Assembly (NCBI RefSeq): GCF_003945595.2 | Contig: NW_024104617.1 | Coordinates: forward strand, 260,095-324,094 | DNA: 64,000 nucleotides | Origin: Pipra filicauda | Lineage: Eukaryota; Chordata; Aves; Passeriformes; Pipridae | Direction: 5' to 3' | Shown: positions 24,904 to 39,900 of the stretch, piece by piece | How positions within the stretch are numbered: the first letter of the stretch is position 1 | Layout of the letters: each line of letters begins with the position of its first letter | Notes under the pieces: model-generated | Told to the model about the DNA's origin: nothing | Databases searched by the model: none | Seen by the model: only the letters and a program-made list of their open reading frames with translations | Program-made: the position numbers and the translations under genes

Positions 24904-27900
24904 CTGGGGGACAGAGTCAGAAAGACAACATGAGTCTGCAGAACCATTTACGTGGCATTAAACAAGTTAATGCTTTTCCCCCTCACCACACTGTAGAAGA
25001 GGGATGGGGGCTTTTACCATCAGGCTGTGCCACTGCAGGTATATCAGCCCCACCTCCAGCTGAACCTGGGGACACGGAGCAGCAGCCCTACATGGATCTG
25101 AACCACATCTAATATGTTACCTGTTGACTCTAATACTTTGCTCTGCCATAAAGCCTTACGGTACTTAACATTTTTCAAACAAAGGCAGGACAGGTCAGGA
25201 ATCTCCACTGGATGTCCACCTTCCAATAAAGTAAGTCCAGAGGAGGGCCATGAGTTGATAAGGGGACTAGAGCACCTCCCCTATGAAGACAAGCTGAGAA
25301 AGTTTGGGCTGTTCAGCCTGGGGAAGAGAAGGTTGCATGGAGACCTCATAGCAACCTTTCAGTATCTGAAGGGAGCCTACAGGGAAGTCAGAGAGGGACT
25401 CTTCATCAGAAACAGTAGTGATAGGACAAGGAGTGATGGGCACAAATTGAAAGAGGGGAAATTTAGGAAAATTTAGGAAATTTTAGATATTAGGAAGAAA
25501 TTTTTTACCGTGAGGGTGGTGAAACACTGGAACAGGTTGCCTGGGGAGGCTGGGGATGCCCCAACCCCAGCAGTGTTCAAGGCCAGGGTGGATAAGGCCT
25601 TGAGCAACCTGGTCTAGTTGGAGGTGTCCCTGCCCATGGCAGGGGGTTGGACTTAGATAATCTTTAAAGTCCCTTCCAACCCTTAACATTCTATAGTTCT
25701 ATGACTCTATGAATTTTAAAAGAATATAAAACTATCTATTGAAGTAACTTTAAAATTACTTTTTATATTATCTTTGATAGTTTGAATTGTTGCTGCTTCC
25801 CTGTATTCCACTAAATACCAAGAAGTATAACCACTGTGCTTCTCTGTATTCTACTGAAGAGTCACCTTTCAAAAGCCCAACCCTGGACAATATGAATTCT
25901 CCCGCTGGTTTCACTGCGATTTCTTGAAACCAAGAAATTGTTTTTGTCTTTGCCAGATTTGGGCTTAAAACTTGAGAAGTAACTGACCTGTCATTGCTGG
26001 ATCTTTGCAGCCACTTTTCAGCGTTGAATGCCAAGTGCCCCAGATATCAAAATGATCTTCAGAAACATCTAAACAGCAGTAAAAGCAGGGGAAAGATGAT
26101 GAATCAATCTTCTTAAAGACATTATTTAGAAATATACCAGTGGAATGGTAAAACCTTGTATATGTTATCAGAGTCATTAACATCTGTTAGCATCTTTACT
26201 GTGCACCTAACACAAACATCTCAAATGTGAGACCCCACCCGGAGAACTTCATACAGTTCTGGTGTCCCCAGCATAATGACATGGAACAGTTGGAGCAAGT
26301 CCAAAGGAGGGCTATAAATTGATAAGAGGACTGGAGCACCTCTCCTATAAAGGCAGGCTGAGAAAGTCCATTCCAAACCCTGAGTATTCTATGTATTTGT
26401 TCACAGCTATTTTTTGTTTCAGGTTCAGATCCTGCAATGGATTCAGCGAGCTCTGTGTGGGGAGGGCGCCTGAGTGGGCTGAGTCCTTAAGTCCTCTGAA
26501 TTATTGAAGCCAGAGAATTTGCCACAGGAACAGGAAGATTTGGTCCACAGAAGGTAGTTTCTGGCAAAGCTCCCTCAGGCAGCCCCAGCCCCAGGGGTCA
26601 CTGTAAGGCATGCTCTATCAACCCAAAGATGCTGCTGGTCTTACATGGAAGTGCAGTCACAAAATAGAGATTTAATGAAATGCACATATCAGGCATTGTG
26701 CTGGATTATAAACAGTTTCATGCCTTCTTCTGGTTCCATCTGTCAGTAGAGGAATTCCCTAATTTGTCATGGCCCACTACCGTTGTGATGGATATTAAAG
26801 TCCAAAAGATGGTTAATACGATAAAACTTCATGTGATTTCCTTTTCATAGCTTAATAGAAATCTGAACAAATGTTTAAACCCATTCAGAGATTTAGATGC
26901 TGAATATGAAAGATAAATGCCCACTGGCATTTATAAAGCATATAATTGAGATATTAGTGTAAATCCCATTAATTCCCAAGGGAAGTGCCTAACTACTACC
27001 TCTGAAATGAAACCATTTCAAAAATATCACCAAACAGTTATGTGCATCCCTAAGCATTGAAAGTTCTTTATGTCTGACTCACTAAGTATGAATTTCATGG
27101 ATGACAATTTTTTTAATACATATTTTTATAGGAAAAGTATCTTGAAGTGCTGGTGAGCTATTAGACTAAACCCCAGTTCTTTACCAAAGAAATCATTCAG
27201 GTATGCACTCCTTAAGTAGCTACAGAAATTATGGATCCCTGCACTAGTATTGCTTGGTGTGTAATTGGCTGCAGATGTAAAGCTGTGCAGCTTGGCTATG
27301 GTCTCCAGTGAGAGGGTGTTGAGGTAAATCTTTACAGTTGGAGAAAATCTGTAGCTTGAAGTCTCAGATTTTTCCAGTCTGGACCATAACCTTGTAGGCA
27401 TTACAGTCCCACAGATCAGGACTAGACTTTGCCATGCTGTCACAGGCTGAAAAGCAGGACATACATAGTTCTACTTTCCTAAAAATAGCTCCAAGTTTTG
27501 AGAAGTGCTATACCAAGAGCATCCCTGACACTTGGCTGAGTTAATGGGGAGGACTCAGCACAGACCCTTTGGGCTCAACACAAAAAAAAAGGATGTTGGT
27601 CTGCCATTTTTTTGTAAGGTTGTTTACATGATGGCTCCTCAAATCATGGTAGCTGATAATCCAAACCCAGCACTTTTCAATTACTTCAGAAATCCCCATC
27701 AGTCACTGAGGAGGAGGAACATGAGCAGGAGGCACTATACCTTTTCCAGCCTGTGATGCAGAAGAATTCTCCTTTGGCTTAGGCTGCAAGTGTCCAACCA
27801 GCGTGTACTGCTCAGGTACCTTGTACAGCTTATCTGGGCTGCGAGCAACTTCTTCTTGTGATGCCAGCAGTGAGCGCTCAGACAGTACCGGGGAGTTGTT

Positions 27901-30900
27901 GTCATATGGGGAGACATCGCCACTTGAAGCTTTGTTGGAGTCTGTGGAAGAATGTCTTTCTCCTGCAGAGTAGGAACCTTCTGACCGCATCATCTCAGGG
28001 CTCCTGATAAATTTTGATAAACAAACTACTATTAATAAAAAACGCTTTATGTTCACAGCTAGAAGTGCAGTTTAACATCAAGACCAGGTTGAATGGGGCT
28101 CTGAGCAACCTGGTCTAGCAAAAGGTGTCCCTGCCCAAGGCATGGGGTTTGGAATTAGATGATCTTTAAGACCCCTTCCAACGCAAACCATTCTATGATG
28201 ATACAGATAAAATCAAATACACGAGAATGGTCACAGTTGCTGAAATGAAAACCCTTCAGAAGCAGTTACAGAGGTGGATTTTCCATGAGTAAAACTTTTG
28301 TCATGAAATGGCCAGCAGAGGCCACTCAAACTCAAAGGATGTTGCCGTCGAGAACAAAAAAAACCCCACACAACTGTACAGTAAACCACAGGAAACTAAG
28401 CAGTGAATCAATTCCTTATGTTACCTTGACAATTTAGCTTGTTATAGCAGTAAAGCTGAGGGCACGATAGGGAAAATTAATTTGATGCTAAGCAGTATGC
28501 TAAAATAATTTCTTCTATTGTGAAGTTTTGCAGTCAGTGAAATCAAGCACTCAGCTCACCTCTCATGCTATGAGAATGATTTTCTTCTAGACACATCAGA
28601 AGGTAAATATTGTATAGGGGACAAATAGACGTATCTACCGTACTTATGACTGCAGCAACAAGCAAATGGCTCTCCTGATACCTTCTACAACTTCTTTTAC
28701 CTTTTCACCTTTACATCAGCAACTGCATTTAATTTGGACAAAGAAAGGCAAACAAAGTCCCTGACAAAGTACAACCAAGGCTCAGAGAGACAACTAATTT
28801 TTGAAATGTGTTGGGAACATTGAGGGAGATTTCTTGAACTGTCACAGTTTACTACACAGAACAGGAGGCAAGCTGTGAGTCACTGTGAGTCACTGAACAT
28901 CACAAAGAATATGTAGAAATACTCTGTAAACAAACATAACTTTTTTCCCTATTTTTCCCTAATTCTCTAATTAATATTTCTCTTACTCATTTTTAATTTC
29001 TCTGAACCTTTGTTTTTTACATGCTCATCTTTTCCTTCTCTTGAGTCAAACACTTCTCTGTGACCTCTTGTTACTATCTGTTCTAATTAAATGTGATACA
29101 ACAGAGGCTCATTCTTGTAAATGTCTGAAAATGCTCAGCCCTTCTCAGAGTCAAATCCAAAGACAGCTTTAACTGTGTGAGCAGCCAAAACTCATTTCTC
29201 GTTATGGAACAATAACCCCGTTTCCAGACAAATGAAATAAAACTGCAGAAATAAAGAAAACACACAGCTAGCCACAGAACATTAAATATTAATACAGAAA
29301 TAATAACAAAACTTAACTTTCAAGCTGTTTTTTTTTCACCTGGCACATTTACACATTGTATGTCCCAAAAAATAAAATATATACACTCAACAGCATGAAT
29401 ATTATGTTAGTCAATATTCATTTTTTTCAGTATAAAACAAACCATAAAGCATTGGGAATTAATTAAATAAGGTTACTCCTCACTCTCAGTGAGAAAACCA
29501 TCACTGAACTGATCCTATCCTGAACTTTAACTGGGGCTTACTCAAACAAATAGAACTGCCATTTGGCTAAGTAGCTCTTTTCCAGGCTTCCCAGTGTGTT
29601 AATGTTGAGGAGTCATTAATTTAATTCAAAAAAAAAAAAAAGAAAAAAAGAAGAAAGAAAAAGCCTCAATTAGGTAACCTCCCATCTCAATTTCTCCTCT
29701 GAAGATGCGTCCAACAAAAATTAATCAATAAACAGCCACACACTGAGGAATTATTGTATTTTAAGTATGTATAATTCTATTACAAACCTTTTTTTCCTTT
29801 TTTTGCCCTCCTAAGTTCTAAAAAACCCTTGCAAAATGATATGAGATTTAAGTAATGTCTTGGGAATTTAAGAAGAACTAGAAAGACCTCTTAGAAAAGG
29901 TAAGAACTGTTAGAATTTATAGGTTTCCTATGACCAAATGTCTTTCTCTCCAGCTTTCTAGACCGAATGTCATCTAAAGCTCACCCCGCCAGCTTACAGA
30001 CATACTTAGCACTAACTGGTGACACTACTGGTGACACCAAAAAGGCTTATCACATCTAAATCTCTGCAGCACCAAAACCTAACTGTACTGCATAGGGCAA
30101 AGACAGAGGTAAACCACCACTCAGCCATGGCAAGGTAACACAAGGAAGAAGGGAAACAGAAATGGAAATGAAAGAATGTGGGAACATAAATTTGAGCTTT
30201 GTGAAACACTGATTTCATGTCTTACCTTGAATGATCTGTTATAGTCTATCTCTTCTCAAGACAGAGCTCCTGCTAAAAATTTACCTGAATGGAAACTTTC
30301 AAGTCTTTCAAAAGATTCAAACATTCAAGTTTCTAAACTGATTTACAGTTTCTGCTGGTAAGACCATGCTATTTTATATATGTGTCTATATATATATATA
30401 TGTATGTATATATATATATATATATAAAATAACTTTCAAATTTGTTTAGAAAATATAGCTTTAAAAATCAAAGGATGTGCCTGTGGATTCTGTCAATCTT
30501 ACTACAAAAAATCATCAAAATGGATTGAGTACTTTAAAGCTGGAAATTGAAGTCATACATTTGCTATGCTCTTCATGAACAAAATAAAACACAACTTGCA
30601 AAAGACTTCAGTTTGTATCTTTGCAAAGAACAAATTCTCATGAATTCCTTAAAACAAAACTTTTGCATCTGTTTGCTTTATTGTTTGAGTTCATTAGCAA
30701 ACAGATGTTTACTAAAATTCAAAATTCTTCTTCCCTTGGATAGTGAGATTCTTTACCCACACACCAGGGAAAAACTAAATTGGGAAGTAAACTTCGTAAG
30801 ATACCCACTTGTTTATATGCAGTCTGTGAAGAAGGGCAGATTATGGCCCCCACAGAGGGGGGCCATAGATGATTCTGTGCAATCAAATGTGAGAAACGGG

Positions 30901-33900
30901 AAGGCACGTAAAGTATTTTCCAGTGGTTATGAACTATGTTAAGGAAAATATTTAAAAAGTGGTTAAGTACAAATGGAAAGGTTTGAAAGCTGCAAAATCA
31001 ACCTATGCCACATGAGTTCAAAAATACGATTTCAGATTCCAAACCAACAGGCATCCTTCTATGAATTTATGCTAGTCACCAGAGTCTACTTGTATGGATA
31101 AACTGGCAAAATGTTAATAGTAATACTTCTACTGAGGATATTCCTACTTTTCTACCAGCATCAAAGTTATCAAAACAGAAATCTGTTTCTGGCAGAACCC
31201 CTTTTCTGCTATACCTTAAAGCTTCTGAGTGGGAAAACAATTATGCCTTCAAGAGGCAAATCATATGGAGTGTGATGGCTTGGCAGCACACAGTAATTTC
31301 CACACATATTTGAGCAACACAGGTGCCACCAAAAAACCAGATTACTATAGGATTATGATGTGGTTGCTACTGTAACAGGGTAGAGGACTCCATGATTCAC
31401 AGGGCCTCTGCAGTTTTGAAAACTGCATTTACACATACTGTATGACCTATGGCTTCATCTTTGTGCCACAGTTAAGATGGATTAAAACCCATCATCATAA
31501 TCCAAAAACATAAAAAAATTCTGTAACTTTGAAACTCATTTACTCTAAAAGGACTACTAACCATTATAAGCAATAAATAATCATAAGAAATAGATTTTAT
31601 TTTTTGTTAGTTTAAAGACGCTTCATCTTACAGCTGTAAACCCCAAATTCCATTGTCATCAAGCCAACATACAAAAAATTGGGGAGTCATCCACAAAAGC
31701 ACACTTCACAATTGCTGCCATTTGTAATTAGCGCTTTACCATGAACAATTCTCAAAAATTCCCTGACACACCGTTCACAATGCTCAGCTCTTAAGAGAAC
31801 TAAAAGATGAGAAATATCTGATTTGTCCTCTCTGGGGAGGAAAAGAGATTGTGTCTTCTCTGTTAGACCAGAGCCAAGAAAGTATTTATAATGACAGCAA
31901 AAGCAGAAATGTGAGGGCAAGTGCAGAAGCAGGACTGTCAAAGCAATTAATGTGACATAAAAGTCTTGATGCTCATTCTATACTCTACTATATGCAGCCA
32001 ACTAGCTCTTCTGATGAAGACTGTCTCAAAAATATGCAAACTTTTCTCTTCCACAGATCCACATTTGGATCTTGAGTACGTGACCAGGCAATTTCCAAGA
32101 GCAGTAAGGATGCATTTTGAAGTCTCATTTTTATGAAATCAAGACAAACATCTCCTTGTTGTCTACTGCCTCACATTTCTTACTGGAAAAATAAGCAACA
32201 AATATGTAGCTTCAAAATTGAGATTATACTCTGAAATAGATTCATCTCTTAAGAGCATCACACTCCTAGCAATAACACTTAAGCAACATTCCCTCTAATT
32301 GCCTGGAATATCTTAACCAAGAAGTTGCAATCACAGTGAAAAAATATCTCATTAACATTAAAAATAAATCACTTACATGATAGCGGAGTAGAAGAAAAAT
32401 GACAGATAGTAAGTTTTTCCTATCTCAGTGATATTTATCTGCCCATTACTGAAAACACAATAAATTAGTACTAATGTAGCTATACGTTCCTATTTGGCTT
32501 CAGAACCTTTCCTTACAAAATGCCTTTTGTCAGTTGTGACCACCTTTCCACAATAAATCCATTTTCTCCTGTAACTGTGCATGCTGGCTAAAGGTAAGGA
32601 AGCTCAAGGAAAGGTCAATTAAGGAAACAGGATCCAACCGTAACCTGTTACATCCACAATGATTTGTGACTAATTTATGCTCAATTGATATGTGTAGTCA
32701 CACGTGAGACACAATTTTACGTCTTTTTATTATATAGACATTGAAATCCAGCATGAAGGTTTGCATTAGCTCGAGTTAGAAATAATATGATCATTCCAAA
32801 CTGAGGGTTTAAAAAAAGAAGTCTCTACAGACTTTACCTTATATCATGTGATTTGCAGTCTCTCCTAATTGTAATCCTGGCTCGTGGCAAATGTGAAACA
32901 AGTGTAAAAGACAGCTAATGTACTTGTAAACTATCTTGTACTTATCGTGATCTAAATACACACATGTTTACTTGTCAGTTAGACAAACTAGCTGAAATTA
33001 TTTCACATAGAGAAAATTACCCCAAATCAGATATCTGTGATAATTTCCTACTGTATGTTATCTGTTCATGTGGTTAAGTTAGCAAACTAATAAAATCCTT
33101 TATAACACAATACATTCCGCATATATTTTTATTTCCAAATTTTATAACTGAAGAAAGCTTTTCCCCCTAGGTGTTTAAAACTTAACTATTTCTTGTATAC
33201 CTCTTCCTTTAAAGCCAGGCACACTATTATATTACCTCCAACTATACAATGTTCAGAGGGAGAGAAAAAAAATTATCACTAACTGTACAAATTCAATTTA
33301 ATTATATTCTGAATGCACTAGGCACTTTCCACAAATACAGGAAGACAAAGTCCAATCTGTCCTAGAGAGTTTAGAGTCTAGGAAACCTCTTAAAAATCCC
33401 TTACAGCAAGTCTGTCAAATTTCGTGATTTTTGGGTCTGACATATTGGTATTCACTAGAATAAAGACAATGACTGTGTGGTCCCATGAGGAAGCCAGGAA
33501 TCCTGTTAAAATGAATGTACAAACTCATAGCATTAAGGCACAAGGGTGCAGGCATATATACACCATACACAAAGTCACAATATGATATATATCATAACTG
33601 CAAGAGTTTTTTCTCTTCAGATCTTTCACAAAGTATACAATTAAATAATATCCAAAGAGTCTCCATAAACGTGCTGTTGTGGCAGTTGATCTGTTTACAA
33701 TGTCCTATGTGTACACGATAGGAAAAGAACGACAAACTGGTCAAGCAGTTCACCGGGATGGTATTAAGGCACTCCAGAGTGTGTTTCAAGGACAGTGGAA
33801 TAACGCCTCCTGTTACTGAAGACTACAACAAACCCAAGACATAAACCAGCAGATCACTAAAATACATCCTGTCAGGTAATAGTGCACTGAATATTCTTAT

Positions 33901-36900
33901 GTACATGTCACTCTGTTCTCTGCAGCAGAACACAATCTTTTCTCAGAACTGGGAAACAGGTTTTGTCTTAAGAAAACACTGTACAAGAGTCATAATTTCT
34001 TTGGCAGAGTCTGTGTAATGGGGAGAGTAGTTCTACACCACTGTAGACAGTGCAGAAGAGCTGTGGAAAACTGGAACCTTTTGAACACTTCCAGTGGGAG
34101 ATAGAAATTCCCAGCAGAAACAGGGATGATGAAAAAACAGATTACTCACGATGACTGGGAAGCTTTCCTCCTCAACAAATAGTCCACAACATCTGGGTCA
34201 GTCTCTAATAAGCTGATAAGCACTTCATTCTGTAGATCAGGGGAAACCTATGAAGACATGAAAAAATACTCAGCTGGAGATTAATATCCTTTCACCAGCA
34301 ATTTTGGTACTATGCTTAATCTAAAAGACCAAGCACAATATGTTTACAGAGAGTACATAAAATATTCAGAAGCCTCCACTTAAAAGAGAAATTTCATGTA
34401 ACAGAAGATAAAGTAGGACTAAGGATCACTTTGCACAATGTTAAATGCTGATTACTGTTGAATACAGTTGGTATCCAGTTGGCTTTTACACCCGGTAATA
34501 ACAGTGGGATTACTCATGTATCACAATCTCAAAAGCTTCAGTTTAAGGTCCTCACCTTACATCTCTATTGAAAGATCTGTGGACATTGACATTTACAAAT
34601 CTCCATTCCAAGGAACTGTACTTCTCTTCTTCTAGAAACAATGTGAAATGTAATTACAACAGAAGGAGAATGTTTCTTCATATATTCCATCGCATTTGAC
34701 TTATTTATGTCCTTCTCTTACGGAAATTTCACGGTAATTGTTCTATCTATGAAGATCTTCAGTTGCTTCATTTCAATGAGGGCTGCCAAAGGTCAGCATT
34801 TTTCTAAATGAAGCCTTATAAATATTTAATGTTCAGGTATCCATATAGCCAAATCCTGAGATCTTAGAAGCATTTAAATTCCTGCTTATGCTCAATAAGA
34901 CCTTGAATAATTACAGAGTTCACCTGTCCATAACTCAGGCTTACAAGTGGGTCCTGCTAGATCTCCAGCCACTTTGAGCAACAGGTTCAGCTGGAATTTG
35001 TGTCACCTTCTTTGGAGTCTGACCTTCTGATTTGCTAACCTTCTCTTTGCACTTTGTATGGAGGTGAACCTTCAAAATCCTTGATAGTTTCAGCAGATGC
35101 AGGATACAGCAACGTCTCCTGGGCACGAAGCAGAAATGGCACCCCAAAATCTGCACAAGTAAACTTTGTGCTTCCAACTGCACTTTTCAGGAGTCTTATC
35201 AATCCTTAAGTGAGTATGTCTACATCACAGTGGAACATTCAACTCGAACTTCAAAACAATGAAACAGACGAAACCACCCAAAAAACTTGAACTAACAGCC
35301 CAGGTTCACTCATGACAGAACTGGAGACAAGACAATCCCAGCAAGAGGTCATCAACTGTTTTTGGATGCAACTTGTCAGGGCCTGAATATCTTGACTTCC
35401 AAGTCACACTGCATGGGCCATTTGTTCTCCCTGACATTTCCTGGGAAACAGGAATTACTAACAGATTGCCCAGAGGAATACCTCAGTTTGGGAGGTATTT
35501 AGGGAGTCAAGTTACAGAAAAGGCCTATTTCTTTAAATAAGGAAATAATTAGAAAACAAATGAAAATATGCATAATTTAATTCAAATTGATCCACAATCT
35601 CTATGAGAAACTTGTGTAACCACACACTCATTTTTTAAAACTTGTATTCAGTCTCTAAGCTGGAAAAATATCTTACTGATGGTCCCTGATATACTAGTCT
35701 TTAAATAAATTATTTTATCTTTATAGGAATATATTTTTGGAAACCTAGTGTGCTGTAACTTCTTCATTTAGACAGCCCTTCTATACTGTAGAATAAACTC
35801 AAGATAAAGTTTAAGGGTAAAATAGAATCCACATCTTTCTGTCTGAAACTTACTATTCAGTTTTATATCAAGTAACTTGCAAGAATCTACTGAGAAGATT
35901 TTGTCAGTAAAATAAAAATATGTTTTCCATTATTAAAAAAAAATCAATCTTTCATTCCATCGAAATGATTCTGATAAAGTTCCAGCTAGAATTTCAGTTC
36001 CAATAGAAACCCAAACCTAACAGTTCTATTGAGTTATAGGGCTTCCATCTGAATGAATGAGGACACATTAATGAATGAATCTTCAACTGGATTTGTACTG
36101 ATGGTCTCTTTGCTAGCTTTCTACTGGGTTTTATTGCTCCTGTGCAGCAATTTTCTTCAGTTTAGTTAAGTAATTTGGTAAGTGTAGACATGATATGCAT
36201 GTAATTATAAATTTTCAGTTATAGAGAACTACAATACTGGTATCTCAGGAAGATGTCACAATAACTATTACTGAATTAATTGTTTAACTGGCAGTTGTGT
36301 CTGAGTAGATGGATGAGAACCTGAAATTTGGGGACAGAAGGGAAGCCAAGGCACTGCTGAAATAACAGCTATTGAGAACATACAAGGATGTATCAGCGTT
36401 GTCAGGACTCCAGTACAGTAGATATTCTGATGTTTGGTGCTGGGTGCTATTATGAGAATCATAGCTGTTGAGACACAAAAGGTGGAGAGACCCTTGAAGT
36501 GTCTCCTTTGTGCTGTTCCCTGCTACTGATGTGGCACAGAAAGGCAGTGTGTGCCTTTCTCTGCAGTGGGGAGGCCACAGTAGCCCCTAACAGTAAAAAT
36601 AAATTTCATCACTATGTAGTGCTTCTTTGCAGCAGGGCTGGGTTTGGGTGCTAGGAGATGAAAAGGCATGACCAAGCTGCTGTTCTCTATCCTCCATGCT
36701 GAGTCAAAGCCAAAAAGATGAAGGGTGGTTGAGTTGGGCCTCCTTGCATTGAGCTGCTGGACACAGTTCAGGGACTGGCAAAGAACAGTCCTTTACACAT
36801 TTCCATAAAACATTTTAATGTATCCCTAAGTTTCACTGAAATGGAAGAATTGGATATGAAAGATCTTATCATCACTGACATCTGAAGAAAGTTTAGATTC

Positions 36901-39900
36901 CATCTTCTATAAGAAATCCACATTTCTTATTCCATATTGACGTTACTGATAGTTGCTTAGTAAAAACAGTGCTCAGTATCATGGGTTGTTCTGACAAACA
37001 GAACCTCCCTGACCACTTATATGTTAGAATCATTCTGATATTGTGGTCTGGGTACCCCAACACATCCCGGTTTCCTAGGTTTTGGTTCACAAATGTTGTT
37101 CCAATTTCAATGCTGAAGCCAATCACAGTTTTATAACCTCCCCATATAGAACAGTAACAGAAAGAAGAAAAAAAAAAAAAAGAAAAAAAGAAAACCAAAC
37201 ACAAAAGCACCTTAGTAGAAATACACTATGTTACAGCTGTAGCTGAATGCTTAAGTCCAGATGTTTTTCTTTTTTTAGTAGCATAAATGTCAAGTATAAA
37301 CAGTAAAAGTTGTTCTGGAAAACAAAAGAAAACTTTTTTCCCACACTTCGTTTAACCTTCAGATGAAAGTGCAAGTGCTGAAGAGATAGAGGAAAAAATC
37401 TGTCAGAATTAAAAGAGCCCATATGTAGGTTAGTCCAACCTTAGCCCCACCCTTTCCAGAGTGAAAGTTGGAATGTGTGCCTAAGTATTATGTACTGAGA
37501 TGTGTCTGTGCTGTAAGAAGTTCTTGAGGAGAAACAGTAAGAAATCTTCAAGTATTGCAAGTATTCTTATTCAAGTATTATTTTAAACTTGATAGTGTCA
37601 TCCCCACTCTGGGCCAGCAGACCTTCATCCATGAGTGCAGTTCTGTCACTTTCTTTTCCTGATGTTGAAGGAAAAATAGCACCTAACATTTCCCTAAACT
37701 GTGAAAAGCATTAAAAAAGAAAAGAAAAAAAGACTGTGCCTCAATGATACAAGAATAAAAATATATGCAAGGAAAACCACAAAGAAGTTCATCTGAGGCT
37801 AAGATTGATAGGCAGGGCTCGTGACTGCTTCTCATGCTCTTCCTGTTGAAATCTGATAGACACCTTCCCCTTACAGTACTACATGGTCATCAGCCCACAG
37901 TTCAGGCTTCTCCATCTTCTTCCAACAAGGTCTCCAAGCACTCAGCTTTGCTGAAGCACTAAAGGAGGTTTTCAGAGTGTTCTTCTTTCTGCTTTGGGAA
38001 CTTATCTCCTCAGTGTAACATACTGTGCTGCTTAGTTTCAGGACATAACAACCAAAGCTATTTCCACTTTTTCAAGACTACTGGTTGTGTTAGGATGTGT
38101 ATGTTTATTAAAATGAAGACGAGATAGTGCACACAGGTCTGACTGGCCTTTGCTACCCCAGAGCAGGGCCCTCTCAGGCACAAGTCATACTGAGGTAGCC
38201 TATAATTTTGTACACAAAAAGAGTACAAGGTGAAGCCACAGAATTAACTGTCCACGTAACTGCTAGGCATTAGGAATGTGATTTAACTAAGCTGCATCTT
38301 AAGTAAACAACATGTCCAAAACCAAGGCCATCAGCCTTCTTATGAAAAACTTCCTTGCTTCAGCAAGAGAACAGAAGGGAACTCAGGAACTACACAGATT
38401 TATGTTTTACTCCTCTTATCCAACTGAAAAATGAGAAAGCTTTGTCCTTCCTCTTCATCCAAGCAACAAAAAAAGTCTCTGTTTCTTAAATTAACCAAGG
38501 ATCTCTTAATCCCTGCAGAAAAACTGGCTTCCTGACTACCAAAGCTGAGATGTGAAAGGTCATTTTCAGTCTTGTCCATGCATTGTTTAGTATACAGCTG
38601 AATAGCCAACCCCATCATTTCCAGAGACAGAAATCTTCTAAGGAATATACCCTTAATTACACAGAAATCATTCCAGGCAAGATGTAAGTACACATTTTTA
38701 ATACTTTTACTTATTGCAAATCATTCTCCTTGATAGAAGACTACTCTTTTTTTTACCGATACTAATTGATCCTAATGTAATGCAGCTTCTACAGTTTATT
38801 TCATCTCGTCTACTTTAAGACCAACCAGGTATTCTCTCTCTTATCTTAAAAATGTATAGGAGTAATATGAAAAAATATCCACCTACCATGAAAAGGGCTT
38901 CATAGTTTTCAATCATCTTTTGTACGACAGCTATGATAGCAGTACTCTCTTCAGCTCGAGCTGAGCTCTGAACTGAGAATTCCTTGTCTGTAGATTTCTG
39001 CTTGTGCAACAGGTTAGGGCCAAAGATGGTAGCCAGGTTAAGTGATGTCATTTTGTTCCCAGTAATCTAGAAAACAGAATACAGATGAGGTGGAGTCTCA
39101 CAGAGTGTAATGTATACAGACATGTATATACACATATCTACACACACTCGAACCCCTACACACCCACACAAAACCACACACACTCTCTTCCTTATTTTCA
39201 CAGATGTTTCACTCATCAAAACCAAAACCTAGCACTAAGTCAAATAAAAAATGAACAATTTTTAGAAATCTTGAAACACCTTGTTTGAACATCTCGGCAA
39301 CAAGTACTGTGGGTATTCAGGATATATTTTTAAATTAACTGGAGGAGTAGAAGGTGGAAGTACTTCCTGCCCTTAGTTCCCTGGAAGCTCGACAGTGGCA
39401 TACTTCTGAACTCAGAGAAACCTCCCTCCTACTTCACCATCCCAACACGTTATCATCTCTTAGGACCAAATACTGAAAACTCCTACCTTTCTCAAATAGC
39501 ACTCATGATTTGAAACCTATACAGTGATACTCTTCCATGTTTAAACACTTTAGATAACTAAGGAACAGGCTCGTTATTTTTACTAGTATTTGCCTGCATT
39601 TTTGCTTGTTTGCTAGAACATGACAAATGTTTACTTGTTGGGTGAATTTTTTGGTTTGTTGTATTTTTACCTTTCTTCCTGCTTTTATAGATCTGTGCTC
39701 AAAGAAGCAATAGTAACCTGAATTTTGAGGAAGCAGAAGGCTAGGAATATATACTACACTAGACAAGAATGATTGAAAAATATGGCATACGTTATTATAT
39801 CAAAAATTTCATTGTTATATTTGTAATTACACTACTTTTTTTCCCTTCTATTCTTTCAACAGAGCAAAAAGTTGGGATCATGTTCTTCTTCTCTCTGTCT

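Larger units (their letters stand above)
28004..34149 (-). other. ARHGAP6 intron G-H
   Basis: 6.1 kb, AT-rich. Holds a CR1 fragment at 28079-28202, a pair of AP-1-like sites at 28876-28892, an A-rich stretch at about 29628-29663 and a TA repeat at 30374-30427. No exon-like conserved segment was seen. Confidence 0.85.

Noticed and set aside
28312..28323. CCAGCAGAGGCC, CTCF-like
   Set aside because: Mismatch at a core G of the motif; weaker than the 3' UTR site.
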